A DNA stretch of 64,000 nucleotides from Solen grandis (GCA_021229015.1 CM037781.1:41097417-41161416), one strand, 5' to 3'; numbered from the stretch's first letter, positions 48,099-60,359 are shown. Numbers and translations are program-made. Notes: generated by a model not told the origin, from the letters alone.

Positions 48099-50532
48099 TG
48101 TAAAGTCATGTTTAAAAAGCAAGGAATGGTTTAATACAGAGTGTGCTGATGCTAGGAATAGTTATATACAGGCGCTGAATGCATTTAATGTGGAAAAATC
48201 TTATCCAAATAGATTAAAATTGTTAGAACAAAAGAAATTGTATAAAACCATTCTCCGGAAAAGAAAAAAATGCTGCCTACAAATTCAAAATGCAAGAAAT
48301 AGAACGCCTCAAGAAAAGTAAACCAAGAGATTTTTGGAAGTACTTTAAATCAGAATCAAAGTCAGTTAATCATAATTTTTCTGTAGATGCTTTTAAAGAT
48401 TATTTTTCTAATTTAAGTGATGGTATTTTTGACTGTTATAGTGATGAGGCAGAATATTTTTGTAACAATAATGATTTTGATGCTGAAAATATCTTGTTCA
48501 CTGAATTGGATCAACCTATAACTATAAACGAAGTATGCAATGCAATCAAATCTTTAAAATGTAATAAGGCCCTAGGAAGTGATTGTTTAATGAATGAATA
48601 TTTTATTGTATGTAGTGATATATTATCAGCACATATTTGTGATATTTTTAACAGTATATTAGAATCTGTTTTTCCCTGAAAAATGGATGGAAGGTATTAT
48701 TATTCCTTTACACAAAAAAGGTAATATAGCTGATGTAAACAATTATAGAGGAATTACTTTGTTAAGCTGCATGTCTAAATAATTTACAAATATATTAAAT
48801 AAACGCATTTAAAATTTTTGTGAAAATAATAATGTTATATCAGATGCACAATTTGGATTCAGAAAAGGGAGATCAACAGTTGATGCAATTTACATTCTTA
48901 TAAATTTCCATATTAGAAATGTTTTGGTTGAACATGTATAAATTTAATATTCAAGGAAAATTACTAAGAATTGTCAAGGATATGTATGAAAAGGTTAAAT
49001 CATTTGTTAAGTCATGTTCATCATACTCTGATTATTTTAATTATGCTGTTGGTCTCCGTCAGGGAGAAGTTATGTCCCCTCTCCTATTTTCATTATTTGT
49101 TGAAGATCTTTAGATGTTTTTTACAAAATGGAACACAATTTGATCTACAGATAGATGATATATTTTTGACATTGCTACTATTTGCTGATGATATGGCCAT
49201 TGTAGGTAAAACATCTGAAGAGATTCAAACTCACTTAGATAATTTGCTCAAATATTGTAATACTTGGGGCTTATCTGTTAATACAACTAAAAACAAAATA
49301 ATGGTATTCCGCAAACGTGGGGGGTTGCTACCTACTGAGTGTTGGACTTACAATGGCCAGTCAATAGAGGTTGTTGATACCTTTAACTATTTAGGGACTG
49401 TTTTTAGCTATACTGGACACTTTGGGATTAATATTGAATATTTGACTGGTAAAGCACTAAAATCATTGAATGTATTGTTGTGCAAATGTAGTAATTTTGA
49501 TCTTACACCAAAAACTTTCTGTCAATTATTTGACGCTTTTGTTTTGCCTATCCTTAATTATGCATCAGAGACATGGGGATACACAAAATCAAGAGAGATT
49601 GAAAGGATACACCTAAAATTTTGTAAAAGACTGTTAAGAGTAAAAAACAATACATGTACTGCAGCTATTTAAAGTTGAACTTGGAAGATATCCTCTTTAT
49701 ATCCTCGTATACATAGATATATTAGGATTATAAAATACTGGTTTAAATTAATTAACACGGATAACATAATTCTACGCTCTGTTTACAACCAAGCACTAGC
49801 TGATTGTACAGTAGGAAAAATAATTGGGTAAAAAATGTTAAACAACTTCTAAGTCAATATGGGTTTGCATATGTTTTTGATAATGCTACTCAAATAAATT
49901 ATAATTCCTTTATTATTGATTTTAAAAATAGAGTTTTAGACTGTTTCAAACAAGATTGGTTAAGAACTCTTGATAGCCCAGTCTTATATATGTATAAAGA
50001 ATTCAAATCCTTTTTCAGATATGAAAATTATTTAGATGTTTTACCTAAAAGTTTAAGATTCTATTTCTGTAGACTTAGGCTATCAGTGCATCCATTAAGA
50101 ATTCAAACGGGAAGGTACAATAGAAATCGCATAATTCGTGAGGAAAGAAAATGTCTATGTTGCAATAGTAATGATCTGGAAGATGAATATCACTTTGTAA
50201 TTATCTGCCCCTGTTTTACTGATTTAAGAAAAAAATTCATCAGTAACTACTTCAATGTACGTCCGTCCGTATTAAAGTATATTGAACTTATGAAAACTAG
50301 TAGGAAACATGACATTATTAAAATATCTTTGTATGTAAAAGAAGCACTTAAAATTAGGAATAGCATTATGAATGACTATATAGCAAATATTGTTTTAAAC
50401 GGGTTCTTTGTTTTAAGAAATACTGTCAGAACTAAGAAATGTATAATAACCATAAAGATGAATAGCATTATCAGTTATAAGGACTGTAATCTACTTACAT
50501 TTTGTGTTGTCATTCTTCATACTCGGTTTTAG
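48099..50532 (+). pseudogene. LINE ORF2 reverse transcriptase and C-terminus, broken
   Basis: Pieces in several frames run in order: IKSLKCNKALGSDCLMNEYF (near 48545), NNYRGITLLSCMSK (48740), AQFGFRKGRSTVDAI (48848), YAVGLRQGEVMSPLLFSLF (49043), FADDMAIVGKTSEEI (catalytic, 49180) and FNYLGTVFSYTG. A C-terminal CLCCNSNDLEDEYHFVIICP (C-x2-C...H...C) lies near 50155-50214. At least four frame breaks and two internal stops make it non-functional. Confidence 0.87.
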
Positions 50533-50784
50533 GTCAAGACAGGCAGTTTACTTTGCAAATGATGAATATTCTGTCTTATACCGCAAGAATAATAAAGTTA
50601 CCATAGCACATAAATACACGGTAAACCTTATTATATCTGCTAACTGGCCATTTCTTATCCATTTCTTGAATTAATTCCATTATTATTCCCAAATATTGTG
50701 CAACGAAAACACGTGCTTTTAACAGTCGGTGTGTCATTATTTCCACACGCATATAAAAGTAAATAACATTCTGTCTTGACCTAA
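50529..50784. mobile_element. MITE with perfect 14-bp ends inside the LINE 3' region
   Basis: TTAGGTCAAGACAG at 50529-50542 is exactly inverted at 50771-50784 (CTGTCTTGACCTAA). It is 256 bp, AT-rich and non-coding. Its position just after the LINE C-terminal frame shows it inserted later than the LINE. The superfamily is unknown; the outermost TTA/TAA could be part of a short target site. Confidence 0.7.
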
Positions 50785-51090
50785 TGCCGCTTATTTTGCC
50801 TAATTGATGTTTGATATACATGTAAACCATGTTATATACATGTTCATCCTCATTTCATTTCATTTAATTTCATTATATTTATACTAGTATTAGTTTCTAT
50901 CCTTATAACTATGATTTAGCGCTGTATTGTACATGAAATATTTTCTCTCTCTCTCTCTCTCTTCTTTGTTTTGCTTTGTATTTTCCCTTCAGTTACCTGT
51001 TTGACCAGAATTTATTTGTGTAAATCATGTGAACAAGATGATGTACTATGTACATGTCTCAATAAAATTTCTGTTCTGTTCTGTTCTGTT

Positions 51091-51984
51091 ATATCGCATT
51101 ATAGCGCTGCTTTCTTACATTATCTAAATTATGTATGTTTATTTATTATGTGGGAGGTGCGAAAACCTTAAGAAAGAATACTAAAAAGAAAAAGAAAAAA
51201 AGCTTTTCGCATAATGCCATAATGAGTTTTATAGATTCCCGAAACCATACAACCATACATTTGTCCGCGCATATTAATACAAAAACAGTTATTGTTTATC
51301 TATTATTTGTTTATATATTACAAACTAAATAAAAATCATCTATTCTGAGTTACCATACATGTTTTCAATAAACTGGTAGCTGAAAGGGAACTGTCAATTG
51401 TCGTTTCAATGGCTGATTATTCAAATATCCGTGACCATAATCCTTTTCTTAAATTCAATTGTGACCAAATTACTGCTTCTCCCTTGAGCATAATAATTCG
51501 TAATTATATAATAAACGCCCCTTCCGCGCCTTGTAGGGGTGGGGTGACAATAAATATAACCAAAAAACTATATTGAAATATCTTATTGCCCAATGCAGAG
51601 TCAAATATTTATGTTTTAATGAAAATAGAAAAAAATATGCATAATATTTCATACTATTATAAAACTACAACCAATTGTATTTGCATTACATATATTAATT
51701 AAGAATGGGTAGTGGCCATTAAGAGGTTTATAAAGAATTGTTCAAAATGTGTTTAAAAAGGTACAATTCAAACGTAAAATTTATATTGTGCAGCATCAAA
51801 TGTATATAAAAATACCCCACATTAAAAATATCAAACCAAGGCTTATATAAATAATATCTCCACATCTTGATTGAAACTTTAGCCAAAATAGGATGAAAGC
51901 GCTAAATTGTGAGTATAAAGCAAAATTATATTACTTTCAAACATGGACCATACGTTTCAATCTATATATTTTATTAACATGATA
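51091..51984. other. Intergenic sequence, nothing recognised
   Basis: No supportable feature. Confidence 0.5.
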
Positions 51985-52925
51985 CTTGTAACACGGCCTG
52001 GGTCAATGTGTCAACACCGGTCTAGTGCTAGCTAGTGACATCACAGTCTCTACTTATAGATTGGGCCTGGGTGGTTTTCTGTAGAAAAGTACTCATGTTT
52101 AATTCGATACCTCACACTTAGTGGGCGGAGTGTCCACGCCCATGCAATAACTGATGAAAAACAACTACAACAACAACAAAAATAATAATAAAAATAAAAA
52201 ATCTGCAGTTATCCAGATAACCGCACAGTAATGACGAACACTCGGTTAACAAATATCTGCATAGTTATTGCGACAGGACCTTAAGATTGTCCTTAGTATC
52301 ACTAAGTAAGCAGAATCCAAATAAACTCTTTCTCCACTTGCCTTTTTTTTTTGTGAAAACGGTATTTTCTACAATTAGACAAAGAAAAAAAACGAATAAA
52401 AGTGAAGTAGAAATTAGAAGTGTGGTTATCTTAAGCTTTCACAAGTGGCATATTTTGCCTCGATTCGGAGAAGAAAACTGCATTTTTTGTCAGATGTACA
52501 AGATTACCAACCATTCGGGAAATCCTTTAGAGTTCGTGAGTATGAAAAGCACATCACTATTTATGTTTTCCAAAATGTTTCAGGGGCAGCCGTGGCCGAG
52601 CGGTTACAGTCGTGGACTACAAATCTCTCGGCCCCTCACCGCTGTGGGTTCGAATCCCGGTAGGGACTTCGGATTTTTCATGTGAGGAGGCCTTCCAGCT
52701 GGCTTGCGGTAGGTCGGTGGTTCTACCCGGGTATCTCTGTGTACTCGGGGGTCTTCCTCCACCTGTAATTAGCTGGACGTCGCTATATGATTGAAATACT
52801 ATCGCAGCGACGGTAAACCCCAATACAACAACAATAAAATGTTTGAAACTGGTATGGTCACACTGAATCAGAGACCTTTTAAGAATATGGAAGAGAATCT
52901 ATCGATGGCAAGTTAATTTGTGATA
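51985..52925 (+). repeat. Direct duplication, copy A
   Basis: Shares ordered blocks with copy B at 53390-54302: 'acttgtaacacggc', 'ttttctgtagaaaa', 'tagtgggcggagt', 'gcagttatccagataaccgc', 'gcatattttgcctcgattcg', 'aaatcctttagagttcg' and 'gtatggtcacactgaatcag'. Copy A carries a tRNA-Ser SINE at 52584; without it the two copies align across the site. Non-coding. Confidence 0.85.
52584..52835 (+). mobile_element. tRNA-Ser-derived SINE, full length with target duplication
   Basis: The best copy in the window. The A box is gtggccgagcggttaca, the anticodon-arm-like ggactacaaatc resembles tRNA-Ser, and the B box is gtgggttcgaatcccgg. The body is gcggtaggtcggtggttcta and the tail gacggtaaaccccaatacaa ends (caa)n taa. 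AAAATGTTT at 52573-52581 and 52836-52844 is a perfect 9-bp duplication. The head is a pol III promoter, not a functional tRNA gene. Confidence 0.93.
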
Positions 52926-53389
52926 ACAAAAAAAAAAATCCGAAAAACCTATTCTTATAGGTCTTTGATTTTCCGCACTGTCGTTCACATCCATGGTCAA
53001 ACGTGAAACCTAAAAACTATGACAGATTATTAGCACTAATTCAGTGCGCCATTCTCTATTCAAAGGTATTTGCCTATCTGTACGATAGGCACCGCAAGGT
53101 GAGGGTTTGTTTCGAAAGAGTTATTTGATAGGTTAAGAGGAATTTTCCTTTCACTGATTGGCCATTTTTACGGGGTTTCTTTTTGGTACCCAAAGCGCTC
53201 AACAGTTGGAACCATCTGCATAAAATAAGTCATGATACCGTAGTACCGCCTCCTTTCTACCTTTGGCCATTTTACAAGACATATATTACACTAGCTTCAT
53301 TCGTGTTCTTGATTAACCCGATCACATACATTCGTGTGCATGCGCGCACTCATGTATAGTGTGCAAGCTCAGCTCGCGAAGCCATGCAA
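52926..53389. other. Unique spacer between the duplicated segments
   Basis: Nothing recognised. Confidence 0.5.
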
Positions 53390-54302
53390 TATGTATCACT
53401 TGTAACACGGCATAGGTAGTTTTCTGTAGAAAATCACCCTTGTTTAAATTGGATACCACAAACTTTCTAGTGGGCGGAGTTTCACCGCCTATGTAATCAT
53501 GCAGTTATCCAGATAACCGCACAGTAATGGCGACACTTGCACAAAAATGGCGGCACGACTTATCTAGTGACCACCCAAAATAACTATTCTCTCGATACGA
53601 TTCCTTTAGGATGTCCTTAGTATTCACCCCTACAGAATGTGCGGATTCCAAATAAATCCTTTCTCTACTTGCTTTTTGCCCCCGATCATTACATTATTTC
53701 CTATATTTAGACAATTACATCAATTAGAATGAAATAGAAATAGCGTGGCCATACCACGTGGTACGTAACGTCATTTTAAGTTGTCAAAAGTATCATATTT
53801 TGCCTCTATTCGAAGAAGAAAACTGATTTAAGTATTTTTTTTTCTATATTATTTTAATAGGATATAGAGCAACGCGGAAAGTTGTACTATGCATATAATT
53901 CTAAATGATTCAGTATTTCCAAACATTCGGTAAATCCTTCAGAGTTCGAGAGTACTTGTTGTCACGAGAGCACATCATGAATGATGCTTTTTGTGGGTGC
54001 CTGGAAAGCGTAGTGGTAACGCGCCTCGCTTCTCACCTATGCGTCCCGGGTTCGAATCCTGGTCACATACGTGAGACGATACAGTGGTCGCCCACAAGTA
54101 AGACTACATACGCCGACATCAGAGCCATCGAATGTGATTGATATAAGTTGTTAGAACTTGTTTCGTAATCGATGTAAAATAAATAAAGATTAGACGATAT
54201 TTCCCAAATGTTAGAAACTTGTATGGTCACACTGAATCAGCGATTTTTTTTTAAATATTATGAAGAGAGTCTGTAAATGACAAGTCAAAATGTGATAAGT
54301 AA
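53390..54302 (+). repeat. Direct duplication, copy B
   Basis: Diverged partner of 51985-52925, with many small insertions and deletions. It carries a different SINE (53992-54196) close to, but not at, the site of the SINE in copy A. Both insertions therefore postdate the duplication. Confidence 0.85.
53992..54196 (+). mobile_element. tRNA-Glu-like SINE
   Basis: The head agcgtagtggtaacgcgcc (A box), gcttctcacc (resembles the tRNA-Glu CTC anticodon arm) and cccgggttcgaatcctgg (B box) is followed by a body. The tail 'ataagttgttagaacttgtt', 'aatcgatgtaaa' and (ataa)n is the tail of the Arg-headed SINE at 35237. Confidence 0.85.
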
Positions 54303-54478
54303 AAAAAATTTCGAACTGTCTGTCTCAGCATCTCAACCACCGGGCACAGTCTGGCTAGTTGATAACCTGCTGTTTTACTAATACAACAATTTCGATCTAG
54401 ATAGATCCAAACCAGAAAATCAATATTATATATTACAAAATATTCTACAGCTGTACACATGAGTGGCCTTATTTAATA

Positions 54479-54659
54479 CAGTAACATCTCAATAATAAGA
54501 CCACCCGTAGAACTGCTGTCCACTGGTCTTAATAATGAGATGGTCTGATCATCGAGTTTCAATGAATAAGAAATAAGGAAAAGGGGACCTGAAAATAGTG
54601 GTCTTAATAGTGAGGTGGTCTTTATATTGAGGTGGTCTCTTTTATATGAGGTTTTACTG
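54479..54659. mobile_element. TA-flanked MITE with pogo/Tigger-like ends
   Basis: The left end CAGTAACATCTCAATAATAA and the right end in reverse, CAGTAAAACCTCATATAAAA, are imperfect inverted repeats. Each is flanked by TA. CAGTA-AACCTC termini are typical of pogo-group elements. The interior has repeated 'gaggtggtct' words. It is 181 bp with no coding capacity. Confidence 0.7.
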
Positions 54660-55199
54660 TAGATAGTTCAAAAAGGTTAGGAATCTATAGATAATATAAA
54701 GATACCTTTATCTTTCAAAACACATTAATTGCATAAATATATAAATATTAGTAGATATATAATTTAGTGTCAAATTTCACACAATTTATGATAGAAAAAT
54801 TGAAAAATGTGCATATTTATCATGAGAAAGATTGAATGAATGCTACAGAAAAAACTACTTCACGTAACATATTCTTCATATTCTTTAATGTCTATAAAAT
54901 ATCGTTCATGAGTTCGGGATTAGGGTTTTAAAGGGTAGGTATCAAAGCCAAACCCCAAAGGAATCATGCCCCAACCCCCCTCTGGATTCGACATGGACGT
55001 TCCTGGTTCAGAACAATGTCCCCTATCACACGTACAAAGGTAATACAGTTTTCTAAGCATCTGAAAAAAAAGAACTTGGTATCAACGGGTTTGTATTCTA
55101 ACAGTATTTTGAGAGACATTTTAACTAAATACGAATGGCGAAACTAAAAAAAAAAAGTCAATAATTGTTTATGAACATATCATTGGCATGTTTGCTTTA

Positions 55200-55256
<57 letters not shown>

Positions 55257-56669
55257 GATGGAACGCACCGAGGGCGAATTTCGATGACGGTCACAAACAA
55301 AAACAATGATTGTGAATATTTTAGGCCCTGAAACAAGCCAAGCCATCCCCCTCCCCTAACTTATTTTGGATACTAAATCAATCTGGTTCGTTAAACTCTG
55401 CAAAGTATTGTGTAAATTGCTGCTTACATGTGATTATTCGTGTTGCGAGGTCGTATCCGACCAACGAAAAATGACTGTATTGAGGCAATATGACACAATG
55501 GCGAGAAAAGGAGATATCGGAGTGGGACTTTCATGTGTTTTTCTTGGAGGGGGATGTCTTGGCTTGTATCAGGACCCCATGTGAAAAACATGTGAACCCA
55601 CTGATGTCCAACTCAGAATAACTACTCACATACAGCACTATTCACTTCTACACAATAAAATCACTTAGCCGTAACACGGGTATACAGGTGGAATCTAAGC
55701 AGGGGTTTAAAATTACTTAGAGTGTTGAAATATTTCGTGACAATGATCATACATTTTCGTATTAAATTCAAAAGCTTAGATTTGCATTTACGTAGGCGAC
55801 GAAAATCAACATTATTGGTATAATAGTATTGAAATTCGTCATCAAATAATCAAGAAAAGCGTATGTATAGTAGCATAAAACACGTACGTTTGGCTAAAAT
55901 AATGTTGAAATACTCATTTTGAATTCCTTATGGCTATAATAATTGAACATTTCTCATGAACACGATATGTTAACACGACATCCTTAACTCTATAATCTTA
56001 AGTCCTATAAAAAAATGAACAAGAGCAAATTGAAGTTTATAGATAAACTTTCGCTTGTGGATAGCTTAAATGGTAGGTAGTGTGCATTGTCCTTTCGAAT
56101 GTGTAAAAGATTACCCTTTGGGAAGAAGCAAAATGAGGATAAGAGCTAAATAAATATCATGATCAACATTGGAAATCCCGACTTTCCGAAGTTACGACTT
56201 GAACCGCTAATTGCATTAAACTGGTCACGTGTTATGTCTGTCACCCCCTTCCCGGGTAGATGAGACCTTTCTTTGTGAAAAGAAAGATGGATTCGACACA
56301 TTTTGTGGAAAACCATCATTATTACTATCTAATACTAATGTTTTGCTTACTGTTTTCACATATCATTTATTATTGTTATGTGGATTGCCACAGAGATAAA
56401 AAAAAAAGATGAAAATAAAATCTCATTAACCTTAAACGGGCTTAAGCCTGATTGTGTGAGAGCTCCCTACAGTTCCTGAAAGTTAATAACCAGATACCAG
56501 GGCACAGTCGGACAGTCAACAGTTTATCAACAATTAAATCTACATATTAACATTATTACTTCACCCGATAGGCTATTTTAGGCCTGTTAACATACGACAT
56601 CTTGCAAATATTCAATTACTTTCGACATCTTGCAAATGTCCCATAATGCACAACATCATGTATATATCC
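54660..56669. other. Intergenic sequence with microsatellites
   Basis: A (CT)12 run at 55201-55224 is followed directly by (AT)n to about 55254. No exon could be supported; the frame at 55366-55584 has no domain or splice context. Confidence 0.5.
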
Positions 56670-56850
56670 CATTATATACGACATATGCAATAGTTCAATA
56701 TATGCAATATATGTATGTATCCATTATATACGACATATGCAATAGTTCAATATATGCAATATATGTATGTATCCATTATATACGACATATGCAATAGTTC
56801 AATATATGCAATATATGTATGTATCCATTATAAACGAGATATGCATTTAT
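56670..56850. repeat. 52-bp tandem repeat
   Basis: Three near-identical units plus a partial one, built on 'ccattatatacgacatatgc', 'aatagttcaatatatgcaat' and 'atatgtatgtat'. Confidence 0.92.
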
Positions 56851-57181
56851 CCATTACACGACTGCATCATTAAAATTAACATTTGATTGGAGTTTGAAAT
56901 ATGTTGTGAATCAAAAAATATATATTATTCGCATTTACTACTATCATGGTTTTGCTTCAGTGACACTCGGACCGATAGCGAGTTACTATGGTTGCATAAG
57001 TTGCTCTTATAGCGCATTATGAAATTTAACGTAGTTTAAAGAACTTGTATTTTGTGTTCTGAAAATACAAATACTTAAGTGTTTAATAAAAAGATACCGC
57101 GTTAGACCACTTATATTTTAAATTACCTCGTTTATCGTTTATGACATCGATCATATTCCATTACACGGAAAGCCTGACCTT
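56851..57181. other. Spacer before the second foldback element, nothing recognised
   Basis: No supportable feature. Confidence 0.45.
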
Positions 57182-57190
57182 AACCAAAAG

Positions 57191-59122
57191 AGGTGTGTGA
57201 AGTTAGCGCGTAGATCGTAGCTCGACCATTCAAATAAACCAAAATAAATGGTTGAGCTGGGTCGTAGATCGTAGCTCAACCATTCAAATAAACCAAAAAT
57301 AAATGGTTGAGCTGGATCGTAGATCGTAGCTCAACCATTGAAAAAGTTCGCGGAATGGTTGAGCTGGGTCGTAGATCGTAGCTCGACCATTGAAAACTTT
57401 CATAGAATGGTTGAGCTGGATCGTAGATCGTAGCTCAACCATTGAAAATTTTCATAAAATGGTTGAGCTGGATCGTAGATCGTAGCTCAACCATTCAAAT
57501 TAACGATAATAAATGGTTGAGCTGGGTCGTAGATCGTAGCTCGACCATTGAAAACTTTCATAGAATGGTTGAGCTGGGTCGTAGATCGTAGCTCGACCAT
57601 TGAAAACTTTCATAGAATGGTTGAGCTGGGTCGTAGATCGTAGCTCGACCATTGAAAACTTTCATAGAATGGTTGAGCTGGGTCGTAGATCGTAGCTCGA
57701 CCATTGAAAACTTTCATAGAATGGTTGAGCTGGATCGTAGATCGTAGCTCAACCATTGAAAAAGTTCACGGAATGGTTGAGCTGGGTCGTAGATCGTAGC
57801 TCAACCATTGAAAAATTTCCCGACGGAAATTTTTCCGACGAATGAGATATTCCCGACAAGTATAAAGATTTTCGAAGGAAACTCTTTTCCCGACAAATGC
57901 AATTTTCCCGACGAGTACAATGATCCCGACGAAGATAAAAATATTAACAAAATGCAATTTTCACAACTTATACTAAATTCCCGACATATAATTTTTCCCG
58001 ACGAACAGAAAATTTCCCGACGGAAACGTTTCCGACGAATGAGATATTACCGACAAGTACAAAGATTTTGGACGGAAACTCTTTTCCCGACGAAAGCATT
58101 TTTTTTCCGACAAATGAATTCCGTGAACTTTTTCAATGTTAATGGTTTATTTGAATGGTTGAGCTACGATCTACGACCCAGCTCAACCATTCCATGAACA
58201 GTTTGAATGGCTGAGCTACGATCTACGACCCAGCTTAACCATTTATTTTGATTTATTCCAATGGTCGAGCTACGATCTACGATCCAGCTGAACCATTCCA
58301 TCAACATTTTGAATGGTTGAGCTACGATCTACGACCCAGTTCAACCATTCCGTGAACCTTTTCAATGGTTGAGCTACGATCTACGATCCAGCTCAACCAT
58401 TTATTTTCGTTTATTTGAATGGTTGAGCTACGATCTACGATCCAGCTCAACCATTCATGAAATTTTCAATGGTGAGCTACGATCTACGATCCAGCTCAAC
58501 CATTTATTTTGGTTTATTTGAATGGTTGAGCTACGATCTACGACCCAGCTCAACCATTCTATGAAAGTTTTCAATGGTCGAGCTACGATCTACGATCCAG
58601 CATTTATTTTGGTTTATTTGAATGGTTGAGCTGATCCAGCTTCCATTTATAAGATTTAATGGTGAGCTACGATCTACGACCAGCTCAACCATTTATTTTG
58701 GTTTTTTGAATGGTTGAGCTACGAGCTACGACCCAGCTCAACCATTTATTTTGGTTTATTTGAATGGTTGAGCTACGATCTTCGACCCAGCTCAACCATT
58801 CTATGAAAGTTTTCAATGGTCGAGCTACGATCTACGATCCAGCTCAACCATTCCATCAACATTTTCAATGGTTGAGCTACGATCTACGACCCAGCTCAAC
58901 CCTTCTATTAAAGTTTTCAATGGTCGAGCTACGATCTACGATCCAGCTCAACCATTTATAATGGTTTATTTGAATGGTTGAGCTACGATCTACGACCCAG
59001 CTCAACCATTTATTTTGGTTTATTTCAATGGTTGAGCTACGATCTACGACCCAGATCGACAAAGAAAATTAGTTTTAGTTTCGATCTACGATCTACGATC
59101 TACGCGCTAACTTCACACACCT
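57191..59122. mobile_element. Mutator-like foldback element with tandem-repeat arms and perfect 9-bp target duplication
   Basis: The ends AGGTGTGTGAAGTTAGCGCG and its complement CGCGCTAACTTCACACACCT are perfect inverted repeats that continue with TAGATCGTAG. AACCAAAAG flanks both sides (57182-57190 and 59123-59131). The left arm (57215-57830) holds about 12 units of 'atggttgagctgggtcgtag' plus 'atcgtagctcaaccatt' and a short linker. The right arm (58140-59060) holds the same units reversed. Each unit is itself a palindrome (ATGGTTGAGCT...AGCTCAACCAT). A 310-bp centre has 'ttcccgacgaa' motifs and an ~85-bp direct repeat (57829 and 58016). A 9-bp duplication and long terminal inverted repeats fit Mutator-like elements (inference). 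No transposase is encoded. Confidence 0.88.
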
Positions 59123-59131
59123 AACCAAAAG

Positions 59132-59583
59132 ACGGTATATCAAAATATTGTGGGAGATGGAGTTGCGAGAATTATAGATAATTTATATACTCGCACCTTA
59201 TAACTTATGTCAGAATATTGAAAAACTTGTCTACACTTTTAGAAAGCACATTATAATAGATAAATGGTGAATCTATATTCCAGTGACTCAGTACAGCTTA
59301 AGGAACAGACGTTGTGACAAGAGAGCTCTGAACCTTTGTACAATTTTTTACGTATTTAATAATACCACTACAAATCTTTGGAACAGCATCAGTTGGGGTT
59401 TAATGGCCAGCAAAGCATTTTAATAATACTAATAATATTTCAGAACACAATATGTTTAGTTTGAGTCTTACTTAGGTTACCTTTAGTGTTTGTCTACCAT
59501 ACTTTTTGGCATCTAATATTTTGACAGCATGAACCACATTTATTGTTTTTGTTGCTGTTGCTTTATTTGTTTGTTTATCGATT

Positions 59584-59620
<37 letters not shown>

Positions 59621-59754
59621 TCTTTTAATATGGGGGTGAGGTATTGTTTTCAAAACATCTAGAAGTTTTCCCCGCATTATTTTTGGTAGGGTTGAAAATA
59701 ATACTATATGCTGTTTTATCGTGTGTTAAATCATGTAAAATTATGTTTGTTTAT
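59132..59754. other. Intergenic sequence with a (GT)n microsatellite
   Basis: (GT)17 at 59586-59619. Nothing else recognised. Confidence 0.55.
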
Positions 59755-59866
59755 TAGGTGCTTCAAGCATCAAAAAAGATAGCTACTCGTATACCAGTAC
59801 AATTTTAACGGCTTTAGTATGTCGCGGCCGGGGATCGAACCCACGACCTAGTATATCATCACAGAA
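59755..59866 (-). mobile_element. tRNA-derived SINE fragment
   Basis: On the minus strand, GGTCGTGGGTTCGATCCCCG (around 59825-59848) is a clear B box, followed by about 80 bp of body. No A box remains. Confidence 0.6.
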
Positions 59867-60206
59867 CCATAAATGTGTGTTTTAAAGATTGAAACCATTT
59901 TCCTCAAATTGTCTTTCCTTAAGTGTGACAAGAAGGGTTATTTACATTAATTCAAATAAAGTCTAACCTCCATAGAGCAAACAGACAGAGGGGAAGTGTT
60001 TGGAGAGAGGTTATTGTTCTAGTGAGGTGAACCATAACTCAGAGGGTGAGTGGGAATATTATTATTTTCTTTCTCTCCCATGATTTTAATCACTCTGTCT
60101 CTTTATGTAGGTATGTGTGTGTTTGTGTAAATACATGCTTATTATGTATTTATAATTTTTAACTTGTTTTCTCACCAAAATCTCTCTCTCTCTCTCTCTC
60201 TCTGAC

Positions 60207-60241
<35 letters not shown>

Positions 60242-60353
60242 ATGTATGTATGCATTTGTGTTTCGGTCTACATTCGCAACATGTGCCTATAGTTTTGTTT
60301 CACTAAGATTTGAAAAGAAGAAATAAACACAGAATAACTGTTTAACTGTTTTT
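59867..60353. other. Intergenic sequence with microsatellites
   Basis: (TC)n at 60181-60202 followed by (TGTC)n at 60203-60240. No gene. Confidence 0.55.
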
Positions 60354-60359
60354 TTTATT
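60354..60359 (-). promoter_or_regulatory. Candidate polyadenylation signal (AATAAA) for the 60474-60681 exon
   Basis: The minus-strand AATAAA lies 115-120 bases downstream of the stop at 60474-60476, a normal spacing for a short 3' untranslated region. Confidence 0.45.

Larger units (their letters stand above)
46560..51090 (+). mobile_element. Decayed L1/Tx1-like LINE with two ORFs
   Basis: The order is ORF1 C-terminal part, ORF2 endonuclease, reverse transcriptase, CCHC-type C-terminus, then a 3' end with AATAAAATTTCTG and (TTCTG)n at 51061-51090. The 5' end is missing. Many stops and frameshifts break ORF2, so this copy is much older than the one at 24091. A MITE at 50529-50784 sits in its 3' part. 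Confidence 0.85.

Noticed and set aside
52584..52672. A tRNA-Ser gene
   Set aside because: The tRNA-like part is followed by a conserved body and tail and is flanked by a 9-bp target duplication, so it is a SINE head.
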